Below are positions 16,957 through 26,079 of a stretch of 64,000 nt of DNA, in pieces; position 1 is the first letter of the stretch; every line of letters starts with the position of its first letter. Position numbers and translations under genes: made by a program. The notes under the pieces were generated by a model. The model saw only the letters and a program-made list of their open reading frames with translations, was not told the origin of the DNA and searched no databases. The stretch comes from Streptomyces nojiriensis (lineage in GTDB: Bacteria > Actinomycetota > Actinomycetes > Streptomycetales > Streptomycetaceae): the NCBI RefSeq assembly GCF_017639205.1, contig NZ_CP071139.1, positions 5,517,501-5,581,500 on the forward strand, written 5' to 3'.

Positions 16957-17842
16957 GCTGCGTGAGCGACGTGAGTGCGGCCAGGGTGGCCGCGACGGCC
17001 GGCTGGGTCTCCGTGCCCGCCCGGACCACGACGTCCAGCGTCCGCCCCGGGCCCGGCAGCTCCCGTACGGCGGTGCCGGGCGGCGGGGCGTCGCACAGCA
17101 GTTTCGGCAGGATCGACACGGCCTGCCCGGTGGCGACGAGCCAGAGCCCGGACCGCAGGTCCGCGCACTCGTGCGCGATGCGCGGGGTGAATCCGGCGTT
17201 CCGGCAGGCGTGCAGCAGCATCTCGCGGCAGCTGCTCGGGGCCGGGGCCGAGACCCAGGCGCTGTTCCGCAGCGCGACGAGCCCGTCGCGCTCGTAGGCG
17301 GGGAGCAGGGCCTGCGGCAGCGCCAGGCACAGCGGGTCGTCGAAGAGCGGCACCGCGGTGGTCCCGGCCGCGGGCGGGGCCCCGAGCAGCGGGTAGGCGT
17401 AGGTCACCGCCAGGTCCAGGCGGCGCTGCCGCAGCCGCGGCAGGGCCTCCTCGGGGTCGGCCTGCACGATGCGCGGGCGCAGCCGGGGGTGGCGTACGGC
17501 GAGCTCGGCGACGAGCGGGGCGGCCACCGTGGCCAGGGCGCTGGGGGCGCAGCCGATGGCCAGCTCCCCGCTCAGCTCGGCGTCGAGGGCGCGTACGGCC
17601 CCCTCGGCCCGCTCCAGGGCCGCGAGCACCGGTTCGCACGCGGCGGCCAGGGCCACGCCGGCGGGCGTCAGGCGCAGCCCGCGCCCGTCCCGCTCGACCA
17701 GGGCCGCCCCGGCCTCGGCCTCCAGGGCGCGCAGCTGCTGGGAGACGGCGGAGGGGGTCACTCCGTGCAGATCGGCGACGGCGGTCACCCGGGTGTGCTC
17801 CGCCAGGTCCCGCAGGATGACCATGCGCTTCACATCAAGCAT
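16943..17842 (-). CDS. LysR-family transcriptional regulator
   Basis: 299 aa. N-terminal winged HTH at residues 1-60 (VTAVADLHGVTPSAVSQQLRALE) and a LysR effector domain from about 90 to the end. ATG at 17842. It diverges from the SDR gene at 17914 across 71 bp, the classic LysR arrangement, so the SDR gene is the probable target. The effector is unknown. Confidence 0.93.
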   Translation of the reverse strand: MLDVKRMVILRDLAEHTRVTAVADLHGVTPSAVSQQLRALEAEAGAALVERDGRGLRLTPAGVALAAACEPVLAALERAEGAVRALDAELSGELAIGCAPSALATVAAPLVAELAVRHPRLRPRIVQADPEEALPRLRQRRLDLAVTYAYPLLGAPPAAGTTAVPLFDDPLCLALPQALLPAYERDGLVALRNSAWVSAPAPSSCREMLLHACRNAGFTPRIAHECADLRSGLWLVATGQAVSILPKLLCDAPPPGTAVRELPGPGRTLDVVVRAGTETQPAVAATLAALTSLTQLTAR

Positions 17843-17913
17843 GAGTTCATCTTAATGATGGCTGTAGCCGAGGTAGCTGGACTTAACGGTCGGGTGGCGC
17901 CGATGCTCGTGCC

Positions 17914-18543
17914 ATGAACGCGAAGACGAAGAAGGTCGTACTGATCGGCGCGCACGGAACCCTCGGCCGCGCGGTCCACGAGGCCCTGCGCGAGCGCGGC
18001 CACCACGTCGTCACCGCCTCCCGCACGGGCGCCGACATCCACGTCGACATCACCGACCCGGAGTCCATCCGTGCCATGTACGCCCAGGCGGCGCAGCGGG
18101 TGGGGGAGATCGACGCGGTGGCGAGCGCCGCCGGCAGCGTGCCGTGGCGCCCGCTCGGCGAGCTGACCACGGAGGACATCCGGGGCGGCCTCGAAGGCAA
18201 GGCGGTCAGTCAGATCGAGCTGGTCCGCCAGGGCGCCCGGCACCTGCCCGCGCACGCCTCGTACACGCTGGTCACCGGGATCCTGGCCCGCGAGCCCCTG
18301 CTCACCGGATCGGTGGCCGCCCTGGTCAACGGCGCCGTCGAGGCCTTCGTGCGCGCCGCGGCCGTCGAACTGCCCGGCCGCCAGCGGATCAACGCCGTCA
18401 GCCCCACCGTCTTCGAGGAGTCCCTCGACGCGTACGGGGACACCTTCGCGGGATTCGACGCCGTGCCCGTGGCCCGCGCGGCGAACGCCTACGTCAAGTC
18501 GATCGAGGGGCACCGGACGGGCCAGATCTTCCTGGTCGAATAG
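17914..18543 (+). CDS. Short-chain dehydrogenase/reductase
   Basis: 209 aa, shorter than classical SDRs. NAD(P) loop GAHGTLGRAV at residues 12-21. ASAAGS stands in place of the usual NNAG. I see no clear YxxxK: the expected site reads LTGSVAALVNGAVEAF. Divergent SDRs of this length with VNGAVEAFVRAAA include putative NAD-binding regulators as well as reductases. It is probably controlled by the adjacent LysR protein. Confidence 0.9.
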   Translation: MNAKTKKVVLIGAHGTLGRAVHEALRERGHHVVTASRTGADIHVDITDPESIRAMYAQAAQRVGEIDAVASAAGSVPWRPLGELTTEDIRGGLEGKAVSQIELVRQGARHLPAHASYTLVTGILAREPLLTGSVAALVNGAVEAFVRAAAVELPGRQRINAVSPTVFEESLDAYGDTFAGFDAVPVARAANAYVKSIEGHRTGQIFLVE

Positions 18544-18576
18544 CGGTCCGGTAGCCGGTCGGACCTTCGAACTTCG

Positions 18577-18606
18577 GGGTCCGTGTGCCGCGCACCACAC
18601 GGACCC
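18577..18606 (+). terminator. Hairpin after the SDR gene
   Basis: An 11-bp perfect stem GGGTCCGTGTG / CACACGGACCC with an 8-nt loop, 33 bp after the SDR stop and upstream of the mdh promoter region. Confidence 0.7.
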
Positions 18607-18738
18607 GGGGATTAGCCCGGTCCCGGGTCGGATAGCCTGACCGCGGATGTCTCTTCACGTCAAGATTTACTGGGGAGCGGCGTCCTCCAGCACATGGGGC
18701 AGGGACGCCCCACCGCCAGCTGTCTAACGGAGAAGGCC

Positions 18739-19728
<990 letters not shown>

Positions 19729-19760
19729 TCCGGTCGCCCGAGACCCGATCCGCTCTTCCG

Positions 19761-19792
19761 AAAGGCCCCGGCGCAGTGCGCCGGGGCCTTTT
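19761..19792. terminator. Terminator after mdh
   Basis: A stem AAAGGCCCCGGCGC / GCGCCGGGGCCTTTT ends in four Ts, one of the few intrinsic terminators here with a T-run. It lies 32 bp after the mdh stop. Confidence 0.9.
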
Positions 19793-19864
19793 GGCGTGAT
19801 CGCGCCTGTCGCGCGCCCCATGATCGCCCTATCGTTTCCCTCCGCACACCGAAAGGGGGATTCG

Positions 19865-21574
19865 GTGACAAGCACCGCGGACGACAGAACTCCGGTGCAC
19901 CCTTCGCTCAGCGAAGCGGGCCGACTGCTGTGCGCCGGAAGCTATCTCGACGCCGCGTACCGCGACCGGGTGATCCAGGAGCTCTATGTCCACGAGGAGC
20001 GCTACGTCGCGCCCTCCTACGGCTTCGACGCCGCCCGCGTCCTCGCCCACGCGCTCCAGGCCCGCCGCGCCGAAGTGGCCTGGGCCTCGGCCGTCCTGGC
20101 GGTGTGGGGCCTCGGGCTGCTGCTGGCCCAGCCGCTCCTGCTCTTCCTGCTCCTGCCGGCCGCCTTCCTGAGCGGCGCCGGGCGGATCGCGCGACGCAGG
20201 GCGGCGACGGGGCGCGGCAGCCGCTTCCTCGAACTCCTGCTGCGCGGCTGTGGCTACGTGCTGCTCATCGGCGTCGGCCTGGGCGTGCTGCAGGGCGCGC
20301 TCCAGGGCGAGACCAACGTCGGAGGGACCGACGACTCGCTCGCGGCCTACGAGCACATCCTGCGCCAGATCGAGCGGGAGCCGTTCACCGTCGTCTTCGG
20401 GCTGCCCCAGCTCGGCTACGTGATCGCCGGCGCATACGCCTGGACCGCCCTGATCGTCTTCGCCCTCCTGACCCTGGTCGTCGGCTTCCAGCGGGGCCAC
20501 TTCGCCCGCGTCATCAGCACCTCGCTCAGCCGGACGCGGTACGCCGACCCGAACGCCGACCCCGCCTCCGGCAGCCGGTTCGCCAGGATCCGCGACCGGA
20601 TCCTGCGGACCCAGCACAGCCGCCTGGTCGTCTACAACGTCGACGATCCGTTCTGCGGCGCCGGCGCGGCCTACCGCCCCTGGCACCTGTCGGTCGAGCT
20701 GCGCCCCCGCACGGACGGGGTCCCGCCCGAACCGCTGGACAACGAGCGGATCGTGGCCCGGATCAGGCCCCGGCTGGAGGCCCTGCGCGTCCCGTCGCCG
20801 CACGGCTCACCGGAGGCCGAGCAGGCCGTACTGGACCGGCTGCGGGAACTGGTCGTCGACGAATGCGTGTTCCTGCCGGCCAACGGGCTGCCCGTGGCGC
20901 ACCGGCCGGACCTCTCGGACCAGGCGTTCGACGCGCACCGGGCCGGAGCCGTGGAGGAGGGCGGGGAGCGCCGCCGGCACTTCCTGCGGGTACGGGTCGG
21001 CGGCTGGGACGAGAACCTCGTCATCACCGTCTTCGTGCGCGTCCACACCCAGGGCGGGATGCTGATGCTGGAAGTGGCGCCGCACGTGCTGCTGCCCGTA
21101 CGGCCCCAGTTCCAGGAGGCCGACGACGTGGCCCGGCGCCACCTGCGGAACAACCCCTTCGCCAAGACGGTGTGGGCGCTGCAGCACGCCCCGCGCTCGC
21201 TCTCCAAGGCGCTCACCACCCTCTCGGGCGGCAGCCGCGGCCCGTGGCAGATCGCCACGGAGGGCCACGGCGGCGCGCTCCCGGCCGGCCCGGCCGTGTC
21301 CGTGCGCGAGCTGGCGGCGCAGCAGGACGCCTCGCTGTTCCAGCTGATGGACCTGGACCGGTACCTGAAGACCATCCAGGACCGGATCGTCGCCGGCGTG
21401 ACCCTGGCCCTGCACGAAGCGGGCTGGCACACGGAGGAGTTCGCGCAGCGCGCGGTCACCGTCGCGGAGGGCGGCGTGTACATCCAGTCGGTGAGCCACA
21501 GCGCGTTCAGCGTGGGCGGCAGCGGACACCGCAACCAGACGAGCCACCACACAGGCAGGGGAGACCGGCAGTGA
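19865..21574 (+). CDS. Membrane protein of unknown function, first gene of a three-gene operon
   Basis: 569 aa from the GTG at 19865, with GGGGG 8 nt upstream; an earlier in-frame ATG at 19820 lacks a ribosome site. Hydrophobic helices lie at about 60-100 (likely two), 119-138 and 175-200. The C-terminal 370 residues look cytosolic, with acidic and Arg-rich blocks (VVYNVDDPFCGAGAAYRPWH). The last 25 residues contain SAFSVGG-x5-NQTSHH, which is echoed at the N-terminus of the next protein. The stop overlaps the next start (GTGA). I recognise no family. A sensor or effector of a conflict-type system is one possibility. Confidence 0.85.
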   Translation: MTSTADDRTPVHPSLSEAGRLLCAGSYLDAAYRDRVIQELYVHEERYVAPSYGFDAARVLAHALQARRAEVAWASAVLAVWGLGLLLAQPLLLFLLLPAAFLSGAGRIARRRAATGRGSRFLELLLRGCGYVLLIGVGLGVLQGALQGETNVGGTDDSLAAYEHILRQIEREPFTVVFGLPQLGYVIAGAYAWTALIVFALLTLVVGFQRGHFARVISTSLSRTRYADPNADPASGSRFARIRDRILRTQHSRLVVYNVDDPFCGAGAAYRPWHLSVELRPRTDGVPPEPLDNERIVARIRPRLEALRVPSPHGSPEAEQAVLDRLRELVVDECVFLPANGLPVAHRPDLSDQAFDAHRAGAVEEGGERRRHFLRVRVGGWDENLVITVFVRVHTQGGMLMLEVAPHVLLPVRPQFQEADDVARRHLRNNPFAKTVWALQHAPRSLSKALTTLSGGSRGPWQIATEGHGGALPAGPAVSVRELAAQQDASLFQLMDLDRYLKTIQDRIVAGVTLALHEAGWHTEEFAQRAVTVAEGGVYIQSVSHSAFSVGGSGHRNQTSHHTGRGDRQ

Positions 21575-21945
21575 CGCAAGACGGGGGAGCCGGGGAGGTG
21601 CGGATCGGCCGCATCGACGGCAGCACCTTCAGCATCGGCGGCACCAACATCACCAACACCACCGTCCACCACGACGGTTCCGGGGCGGCCGCCCCGGGCG
21701 CGGCGGAACTGCTGGAGGCCGTACGGGAGCTGCGCATCGCCCTCGTGCACCTGCCCCGCAGCGCCGACTGTTCGGCGCTCGACGCCGAACTGGTCGAGGC
21801 GGCCGGCGAGCTGGAGGAGGCCGGGGAGATCCGGCCCGGCCTGCCCGCCCGGCTCCGGGGCGCGCTCCAGCGCTGGGCCCCGGTGGTGGACTCGGTGAAC
21901 GCGGCCGCCGCCCTCGGCGGGCTGCTCGCCGCGCTGGGGAGCTGA
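21571..21945 (+). CDS. Small protein sharing the FS-[VI]-GG-HH motif
   Basis: 124 aa, GTG at 21571 overlapping the previous stop. Residues 18-34 read STFSIGG-x5-NTTVHH, matching the tail of the upstream protein. The rest (45-115) is predicted to be helical and acidic (ELLEAVRELRIALVHLP, ELVEAAGELEEAGEI), ending in a short hydrophobic AAAALGGLLAAL. Short glycine-rich adaptor peptides of this kind join partners in several bacterial conflict systems. No known family. Confidence 0.8.
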   Translation: MTQDGGAGEVRIGRIDGSTFSIGGTNITNTTVHHDGSGAAAPGAAELLEAVRELRIALVHLPRSADCSALDAELVEAAGELEEAGEIRPGLPARLRGALQRWAPVVDSVNAAAALGGLLAALGS

Positions 21946-21948
21946 CCG

Positions 21949-22761
21949 GTGTCCACGGGCGGCGGTGCCCACTGGAATCCGCAGTCGCAGCGCTGGGAGT
22001 GGGCGGAGCAGCCGCCGCCCCCGCCGCCGCTCCCGCCCTCGTACCCGCCCCGCCCAGCAGGGGCCGGGCCGGGCGGCCAGGGCGGCCAGGGAGGCCCGGG
22101 CCGGGAGCGGGCGTGGAAGGTCCCGCTGCTGGTGGCCCTCGGGGCCGCGGTGGTGGGCGGCTGCGCCGTGGCGGGATGGTTCGTCCTGGGCGACGGGGAG
22201 CCGCAGGAGCCGAAGGCACCCGCCGCGGCCCCGTCGGCTTCGGGCACCCCGGTCCCGCCGTCCGGTACGGGTCCGCAGACGGCCCCGACCGCCACCGCCT
22301 CCTCCTCCGCGTCGCCCTCGGTCCCGCCGCCGTACACGGTGGTCCGCGACGACGGCGGCTTCTCGGTCGCCGTCCCCACGGGCTGGGAGCGCAGCCGCGA
22401 CGAGGACGGCAGCGGCTCCTTCTACCGGCGGCCCGGAGACCGCAGCGCGCTGATCCAGATCTTCCGCGTCGCCGAGCCGGACGGTGTCGGAGCGTGCGAG
22501 CTCCTGCGGATCTCCTCGCAGGCCCTCGGGAACCGTCCCGGCTACCAGGAGGTCTCCCTCGATCCGGCGCCCGGCGGGTCCTGCGAGCTGGTGTACGAGT
22601 ACGACAACCAGGAGTCGCACGGACGCCGCCGCGCCATCGAGCGGATCACCGTCGCCCCGGACGGCAGGCGGTGGGCGCTGCTGGCGGCCGGTCCGGCCGC
22701 CGACGGCACGACGGTGCGCGCGAACCTGACGGCGGCCGTGGAGTCGTTCAGGCCGCAATGA
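21949..22761 (+). CDS. Single-pass membrane protein with extracytoplasmic domain
   Basis: 270 aa, GTG at 21949, 3 bp after the previous stop. The N-terminus has a Trp/Pro-rich segment (HWNPQSQRWEWAEQPPPPPP). One membrane helix lies near 57-80, then a Ser/Pro/Thr-rich linker, then a domain of about 140 residues (YTVVRDDGGFSVAVPTGW, two Cys) typical of actinobacterial surface proteins. The product probably sits outside the membrane and completes the operon. Function unknown. Confidence 0.83.
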   Translation: MSTGGGAHWNPQSQRWEWAEQPPPPPPLPPSYPPRPAGAGPGGQGGQGGPGRERAWKVPLLVALGAAVVGGCAVAGWFVLGDGEPQEPKAPAAAPSASGTPVPPSGTGPQTAPTATASSSASPSVPPPYTVVRDDGGFSVAVPTGWERSRDEDGSGSFYRRPGDRSALIQIFRVAEPDGVGACELLRISSQALGNRPGYQEVSLDPAPGGSCELVYEYDNQESHGRRRAIERITVAPDGRRWALLAAGPAADGTTVRANLTAAVESFRPQ

Positions 22762-22773
22762 CCGGGACCGGCC

Positions 22774-23265
22774 CTACTTGTACATGCCCGGGGTGTAGTG
22801 GCCCGGCACCATGCGGGTGGTGACGCCGATGCGGTTCCAGACGTTGATCGTCGCGATGACGGCGATCAGCTGGGCGAGCTCGCGCTCCTCGAACTGCTCG
22901 GTGGCCTTCTCGTAGACCTCGTCGGGCACGAAGCCGTCCGTCAGGACGGTGACGGCCTCGGTGAACTCGATCGCGGCCAGCTCCTTCTCGGTGTAGAAGT
23001 GCCGCGACTCCTCCCAGGCGCCCAGCTGGATGATGCGTTCGACGCTCTCACCGGCGGCGATCGCGTCCTTGGTGTGCATGTCGAGACAGAAGGCGCAGTG
23101 GTTGATCTGGGAGGCCCGGATCTTGACGAGCTCGACCAGGGAAGGGTCCAGACCCTTCTTGGAGGCGATCTCCAGGGCGAGGACGGCCTTGTAGACCTCG
23201 GGGGCGAGCTTCGCCATGTGCATGCGCGGGGTGTGCTCGGGGGCGTGTGCGTGCGTGGTCGTCAT
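22774..23265 (-). CDS. AhpD-like carboxymuconolactone decarboxylase-family protein
   Basis: 163 aa. It carries the AhpD redox signature CAFCLDMH (Cys57, Cys60, His64), so it is more likely a peroxidase or thiol-disulfide enzyme than a decarboxylase. ATG at 23265; an upstream in-frame extension crosses the divergent operator. It is separated from a MocR regulator by 47 bp containing a perfect palindrome and is the likely regulatory target. Confidence 0.92.
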   Translation of the reverse strand: MTTTHAHAPEHTPRMHMAKLAPEVYKAVLALEIASKKGLDPSLVELVKIRASQINHCAFCLDMHTKDAIAAGESVERIIQLGAWEESRHFYTEKELAAIEFTEAVTVLTDGFVPDEVYEKATEQFEERELAQLIAVIATINVWNRIGVTTRMVPGHYTPGMYK

Positions 23266-23297
23266 GTGATCCACCCTAGGAGGCAGGCGGCCCACCG

Positions 23298-23310
23298 ATA
23301 TGGTCCATAT
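23298..23310. promoter_or_regulatory. Palindromic operator between ahpD-like and mocR genes
   Basis: ATATGG-T-CCATAT is a perfect 13-bp palindrome, AT-rich against a GC-rich background, 3 bp before the MocR start codon. It is a plausible MocR/GntR binding site controlling both genes. Confidence 0.55.
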
Positions 23311-23312
23311 CC

Positions 23313-24707
23313 ATGACGGATTCATGGGCCACTTTCGGTGCCGACCTGCACCTGGACCTCACCGCCGGACGCGGCCTGCGGGCCGGGCTCACCGAGGCCC
23401 TGCGCGAGGCCGCGCGCAGTGGGCGGCTGGCGGCCGGGACCCGGCTGCCGTCCTCCCGCACCCTCGCCGCCGACCTGGGCATCGCCCGGAACACGGTCGC
23501 CGAGGCGTACGCCGAGCTCGTCGCCGAGGGCTGGCTGACGGCCCGCCAGGGCTCCGGTACCCGCGTCGCCGAACGGGCCCGACCGCGCCGGCCCGCGGCC
23601 GCCGCCCCCGTACGGCGCCCCGCGCGCGAGGGGCCCGCGTACAGCCTGATCCCCGGCTCCCCGGACCTGGGCGGCTTCCCGCGCGCGGCCTGGCTGTCGG
23701 CGGCCCGGCGGGCGCTGACCGACGCGCCGAACGAGGCCTTCGGGTACGCGGCCGACCCGCGCGGCCGCGTCGAGCTGCGGCAGGCGCTGGCCGGATACCT
23801 GGCGCGGGCGCGCGGGGTGTACGCCGACCCCGAACGGATCGTGCTGTGCGCGGGCTTCCTGCACGGGCTGGCGCTGCTGGCGGGCGTACTGCGGGCGCGG
23901 CGGGTGCGGGAGGTGGCGGTGGAGGGCTACGGCCTGGACTTCCACCGGAACCTGCTGGTGCGGGCGGGGCTGCGGACGCGCCCGCTGGGCGTGGACGGGG
24001 CGGGGGCCCGGACGGGGGAGCTGACCGCGTCGGCGGGCGCGGTGCTGCTGACCCCGGCGCACCAGTTCCCGACGGGCGTCGCCCTGACCCCGGCCCGGCG
24101 GGCGGCGGCGGTCGACTGGGCCCGGACCACGGGCGGGCTGATCCTGGAGGACGACTACGACGGGGAGTTCCGCTACGACCGCCAGCCGGTCGGCGCGCTG
24201 CAGGGACTGGACCCGGACCGGGTGGTGTACCTCGGGACGGCCAGCAAGTCACTGGCGCCGGGGCTGCGGATGGGCTGGATGGTGGTCCCGCCGGGGCTGC
24301 TGGAGGAGGTGCTCGAGGCCAAGCGGCCCACGGACTGGGCGTGCGGCGCGCTGGATCAGCTGACGCTGGCGGAGTTCATCACCTCCGGGGCGTACGACCG
24401 GCACGTGCGCGGGATGCGGCTGCGGTACCGGCGGCGCCGGGACGAGCTGGTGGCGGCGGTGGGGGACCGGGTGGGCGTGTCGGGGATCGCGGCGGGGCTG
24501 CACGCGGTGCTGGACCTCCCGGAGGGACTGGAGCGGTCGGTCCTGCAGTCGGCGGCCTGGCAGGACCTTGCCCTGCACGGGCTGGGGCGGTTCCGGCATC
24601 CGGAGTCCGGACTGCCGTGGCGCGACGCGCTGGTCGTCGGCTACGGGACTCCGTCGGACAGCGCGTGGGGGCCGACGCTGGCGGCCCTGTCGGCGGCGCT
24701 CCCGTGA
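23313..24707 (+). CDS. MocR-family regulator (GntR HTH with aminotransferase domain)
   Basis: 464 aa. N-terminal GntR winged helix (about 15-80: LPSSRTLAADLGIARNTVAEAY) followed by a fold-type I aminotransferase-like domain (about 110-464). LEDDYDGEFRYDR and the PLP lysine region YLGTASKSLAPGLRMGW are present. Proteins of this class use PLP as effector and typically control PLP or amino-acid genes. ATG at 23313. The divergent AhpD-like gene is the nearest candidate target. Confidence 0.93.
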   Translation: MTDSWATFGADLHLDLTAGRGLRAGLTEALREAARSGRLAAGTRLPSSRTLAADLGIARNTVAEAYAELVAEGWLTARQGSGTRVAERARPRRPAAAAPVRRPAREGPAYSLIPGSPDLGGFPRAAWLSAARRALTDAPNEAFGYAADPRGRVELRQALAGYLARARGVYADPERIVLCAGFLHGLALLAGVLRARRVREVAVEGYGLDFHRNLLVRAGLRTRPLGVDGAGARTGELTASAGAVLLTPAHQFPTGVALTPARRAAAVDWARTTGGLILEDDYDGEFRYDRQPVGALQGLDPDRVVYLGTASKSLAPGLRMGWMVVPPGLLEEVLEAKRPTDWACGALDQLTLAEFITSGAYDRHVRGMRLRYRRRRDELVAAVGDRVGVSGIAAGLHAVLDLPEGLERSVLQSAAWQDLALHGLGRFRHPESGLPWRDALVVGYGTPSDSAWGPTLAALSAALP

Positions 24708-24838
24708 CCTGCGGCGCCGCCCCCGGACCCCCGCGCCCCAATTTTTTCAGCTACCGCTGGGAGGTGCCCCCTTGCGAGGCTGAAAGACCCGGGGCTCCGC
24801 CCCGAACCCCGCGCCTCAAACGCCGGCGGGGCTGGATT
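24708..24838. repeat. Intergenic GC-rich repeat, copy C
   Basis: A degenerate first half (GCGGCGCCGCCCCCGGACCCC) is interrupted by about 48 bp containing TTTTTTCAGC and GCTGAAAGA arms. A full unit follows from 24791: GGGGCTCCGCCCC, then GCGCCTCAAACGCCGGCGGGGCTGGA. The convergent EamA gene uses this unit for its last codons and TGA stop (24816-24818). Confidence 0.85.
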
Positions 24839-25664
24839 TGTCCGGGGCCGGGGGTTCGCCGAAGCGGGCCAGGGCCAGGGAGCCGGCCACCGCCACCGCG
24901 AAGCCCGTCACCGCCAGCCAGGTCAGGCCCTCGCGGGTGCTGTCGCCGAGCCAGACCACGCCCACCACCGCCGGGCCGATCGTCTCGCCGAGCACCATGC
25001 CCGCCGTCGCCACCGTCACCGAGCCGCGCGCCAGGGCCGAGGTGAGGAGCAGGAAGGCCGCGCCGCCGCCCAGCAGGAGGGCGTACAGGGCCGGGTTGCG
25101 CAGGTCCCAGGGGGAGTCGAGGAGTCGTACCGAGACCTCCACCACCCCGAAGCCCGTCCCCGCCGCGAGGCCCAGGACCAGCGCCCGCGGCCCGTCCGGG
25201 AGCCGGCCCGCGACCAGGCCGACCAGCAGCACCAGCCCGGCCACCGCCAGCATGCCCAGTTCCAGCGCCGTCGACCCGGTCCCCGTGCCCTCCTCCCCGG
25301 CGGACAGTCCGAGCATCAGCAGACCCGCGCACACCACCGCCACCGCGCCCCACTCGGTCCGGGACAGCCGCACCCGCAGCAGCCGCGCCGCGACCACCGC
25401 CGTCACCGCCAGGCTGGCCGCCAGCGCGGCCCCCACCGCGTAGATCGGGACGTGCCGCAGGGCGATGATCTGGAGCACGAAGCCGGCTCCGTCGAGGCCC
25501 AGACCCGCCAGGTACCGCCACTGCCGCACGGCCCGCAGGAACAGCGCCGTGTCCACTCCGGACCCGGTACCCGGCTCCGCCGCCCGCGCCGCGACCGCCT
25601 GCAGGACCGAGGCCGTACCGAAGCAGACCGCCGCACCGAGCGCGCAAATCATCCCAATCAGCAC
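24816..25664 (-). CDS. EamA/DMT-family exporter
   Basis: 282 aa with ten hydrophobic helices in two halves, the drug/metabolite transporter pattern. The N-terminus MLIGMICALGAAVCFGTASVLQ is typical. ATG at 25664. Its C-terminal codons (SSPAGV and the TGA) are supplied by repeat copy C, so the original end may have been different. It diverges from the lipoprotein gene across 104 bp. Substrate unknown. Confidence 0.92.
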   Translation of the reverse strand: MLIGMICALGAAVCFGTASVLQAVAARAAEPGTGSGVDTALFLRAVRQWRYLAGLGLDGAGFVLQIIALRHVPIYAVGAALAASLAVTAVVAARLLRVRLSRTEWGAVAVVCAGLLMLGLSAGEEGTGTGSTALELGMLAVAGLVLLVGLVAGRLPDGPRALVLGLAAGTGFGVVEVSVRLLDSPWDLRNPALYALLLGGGAAFLLLTSALARGSVTVATAGMVLGETIGPAVVGVVWLGDSTREGLTWLAVTGFAVAVAGSLALARFGEPPAPDKSSPAGV

Positions 25665-25768
25665 GAACTGACTCTAGGTCACGGATCTCACAGCGGCCGG
25701 ATTCCATCGGCCGGTTACCCCGCTCTACTCTGTCGGCAGCACGCGAGGCCCCAGGGGGAGCAGCAGAC

Positions 25769-26071
25769 ATGGACAGCAGCAGCACCAATCAGCGCCGCAT
25801 GCGCTCCGGCGCCGTCGCCCTCGGCGGCATGGGCCTGCTCGCGGCCACCCTCGTGGCCTGCGGCAGCAGCGACGAACCGGACAAGCGCTGCGCGTCCCGC
25901 TCCACGCTGCAGCACCTGAACAACAAGGAGTGCAAGAGCGGCGGCACCGGCTCGTACTACTACGGCGGCTACGTCAGCTCCGGCAAGGTCGCCGGCGGCA
26001 GCTTCGAGAAGTCCGCCGTCACCCGGGGCGGCATCGGCGGCCACTCCAGCTCCGGCTCCAGCGGCGGCTGA
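25769..26071 (+). CDS. Small Gly/Ser-rich lipoprotein
   Basis: 100 aa. Signal peptide with lipobox LVAC, so the mature protein starts at about Cys31 and is membrane-anchored. The mature part is rich in Gly, Ser and Tyr (GSYYYGGYVSSGKVAGGSFEKSAVTRGG) and recalls the tail of E. coli YgiB (DUF1190). It is 8 bp ahead of the ATP-grasp gene, the same order as ygiB-ygiC. Likely an envelope partner of that enzyme. Confidence 0.87.
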   Translation: MDSSSTNQRRMRSGAVALGGMGLLAATLVACGSSDEPDKRCASRSTLQHLNNKECKSGGTGSYYYGGYVSSGKVAGGSFEKSAVTRGGIGGHSSSGSSGG

Positions 26072-26079
26072 CCGGCACC

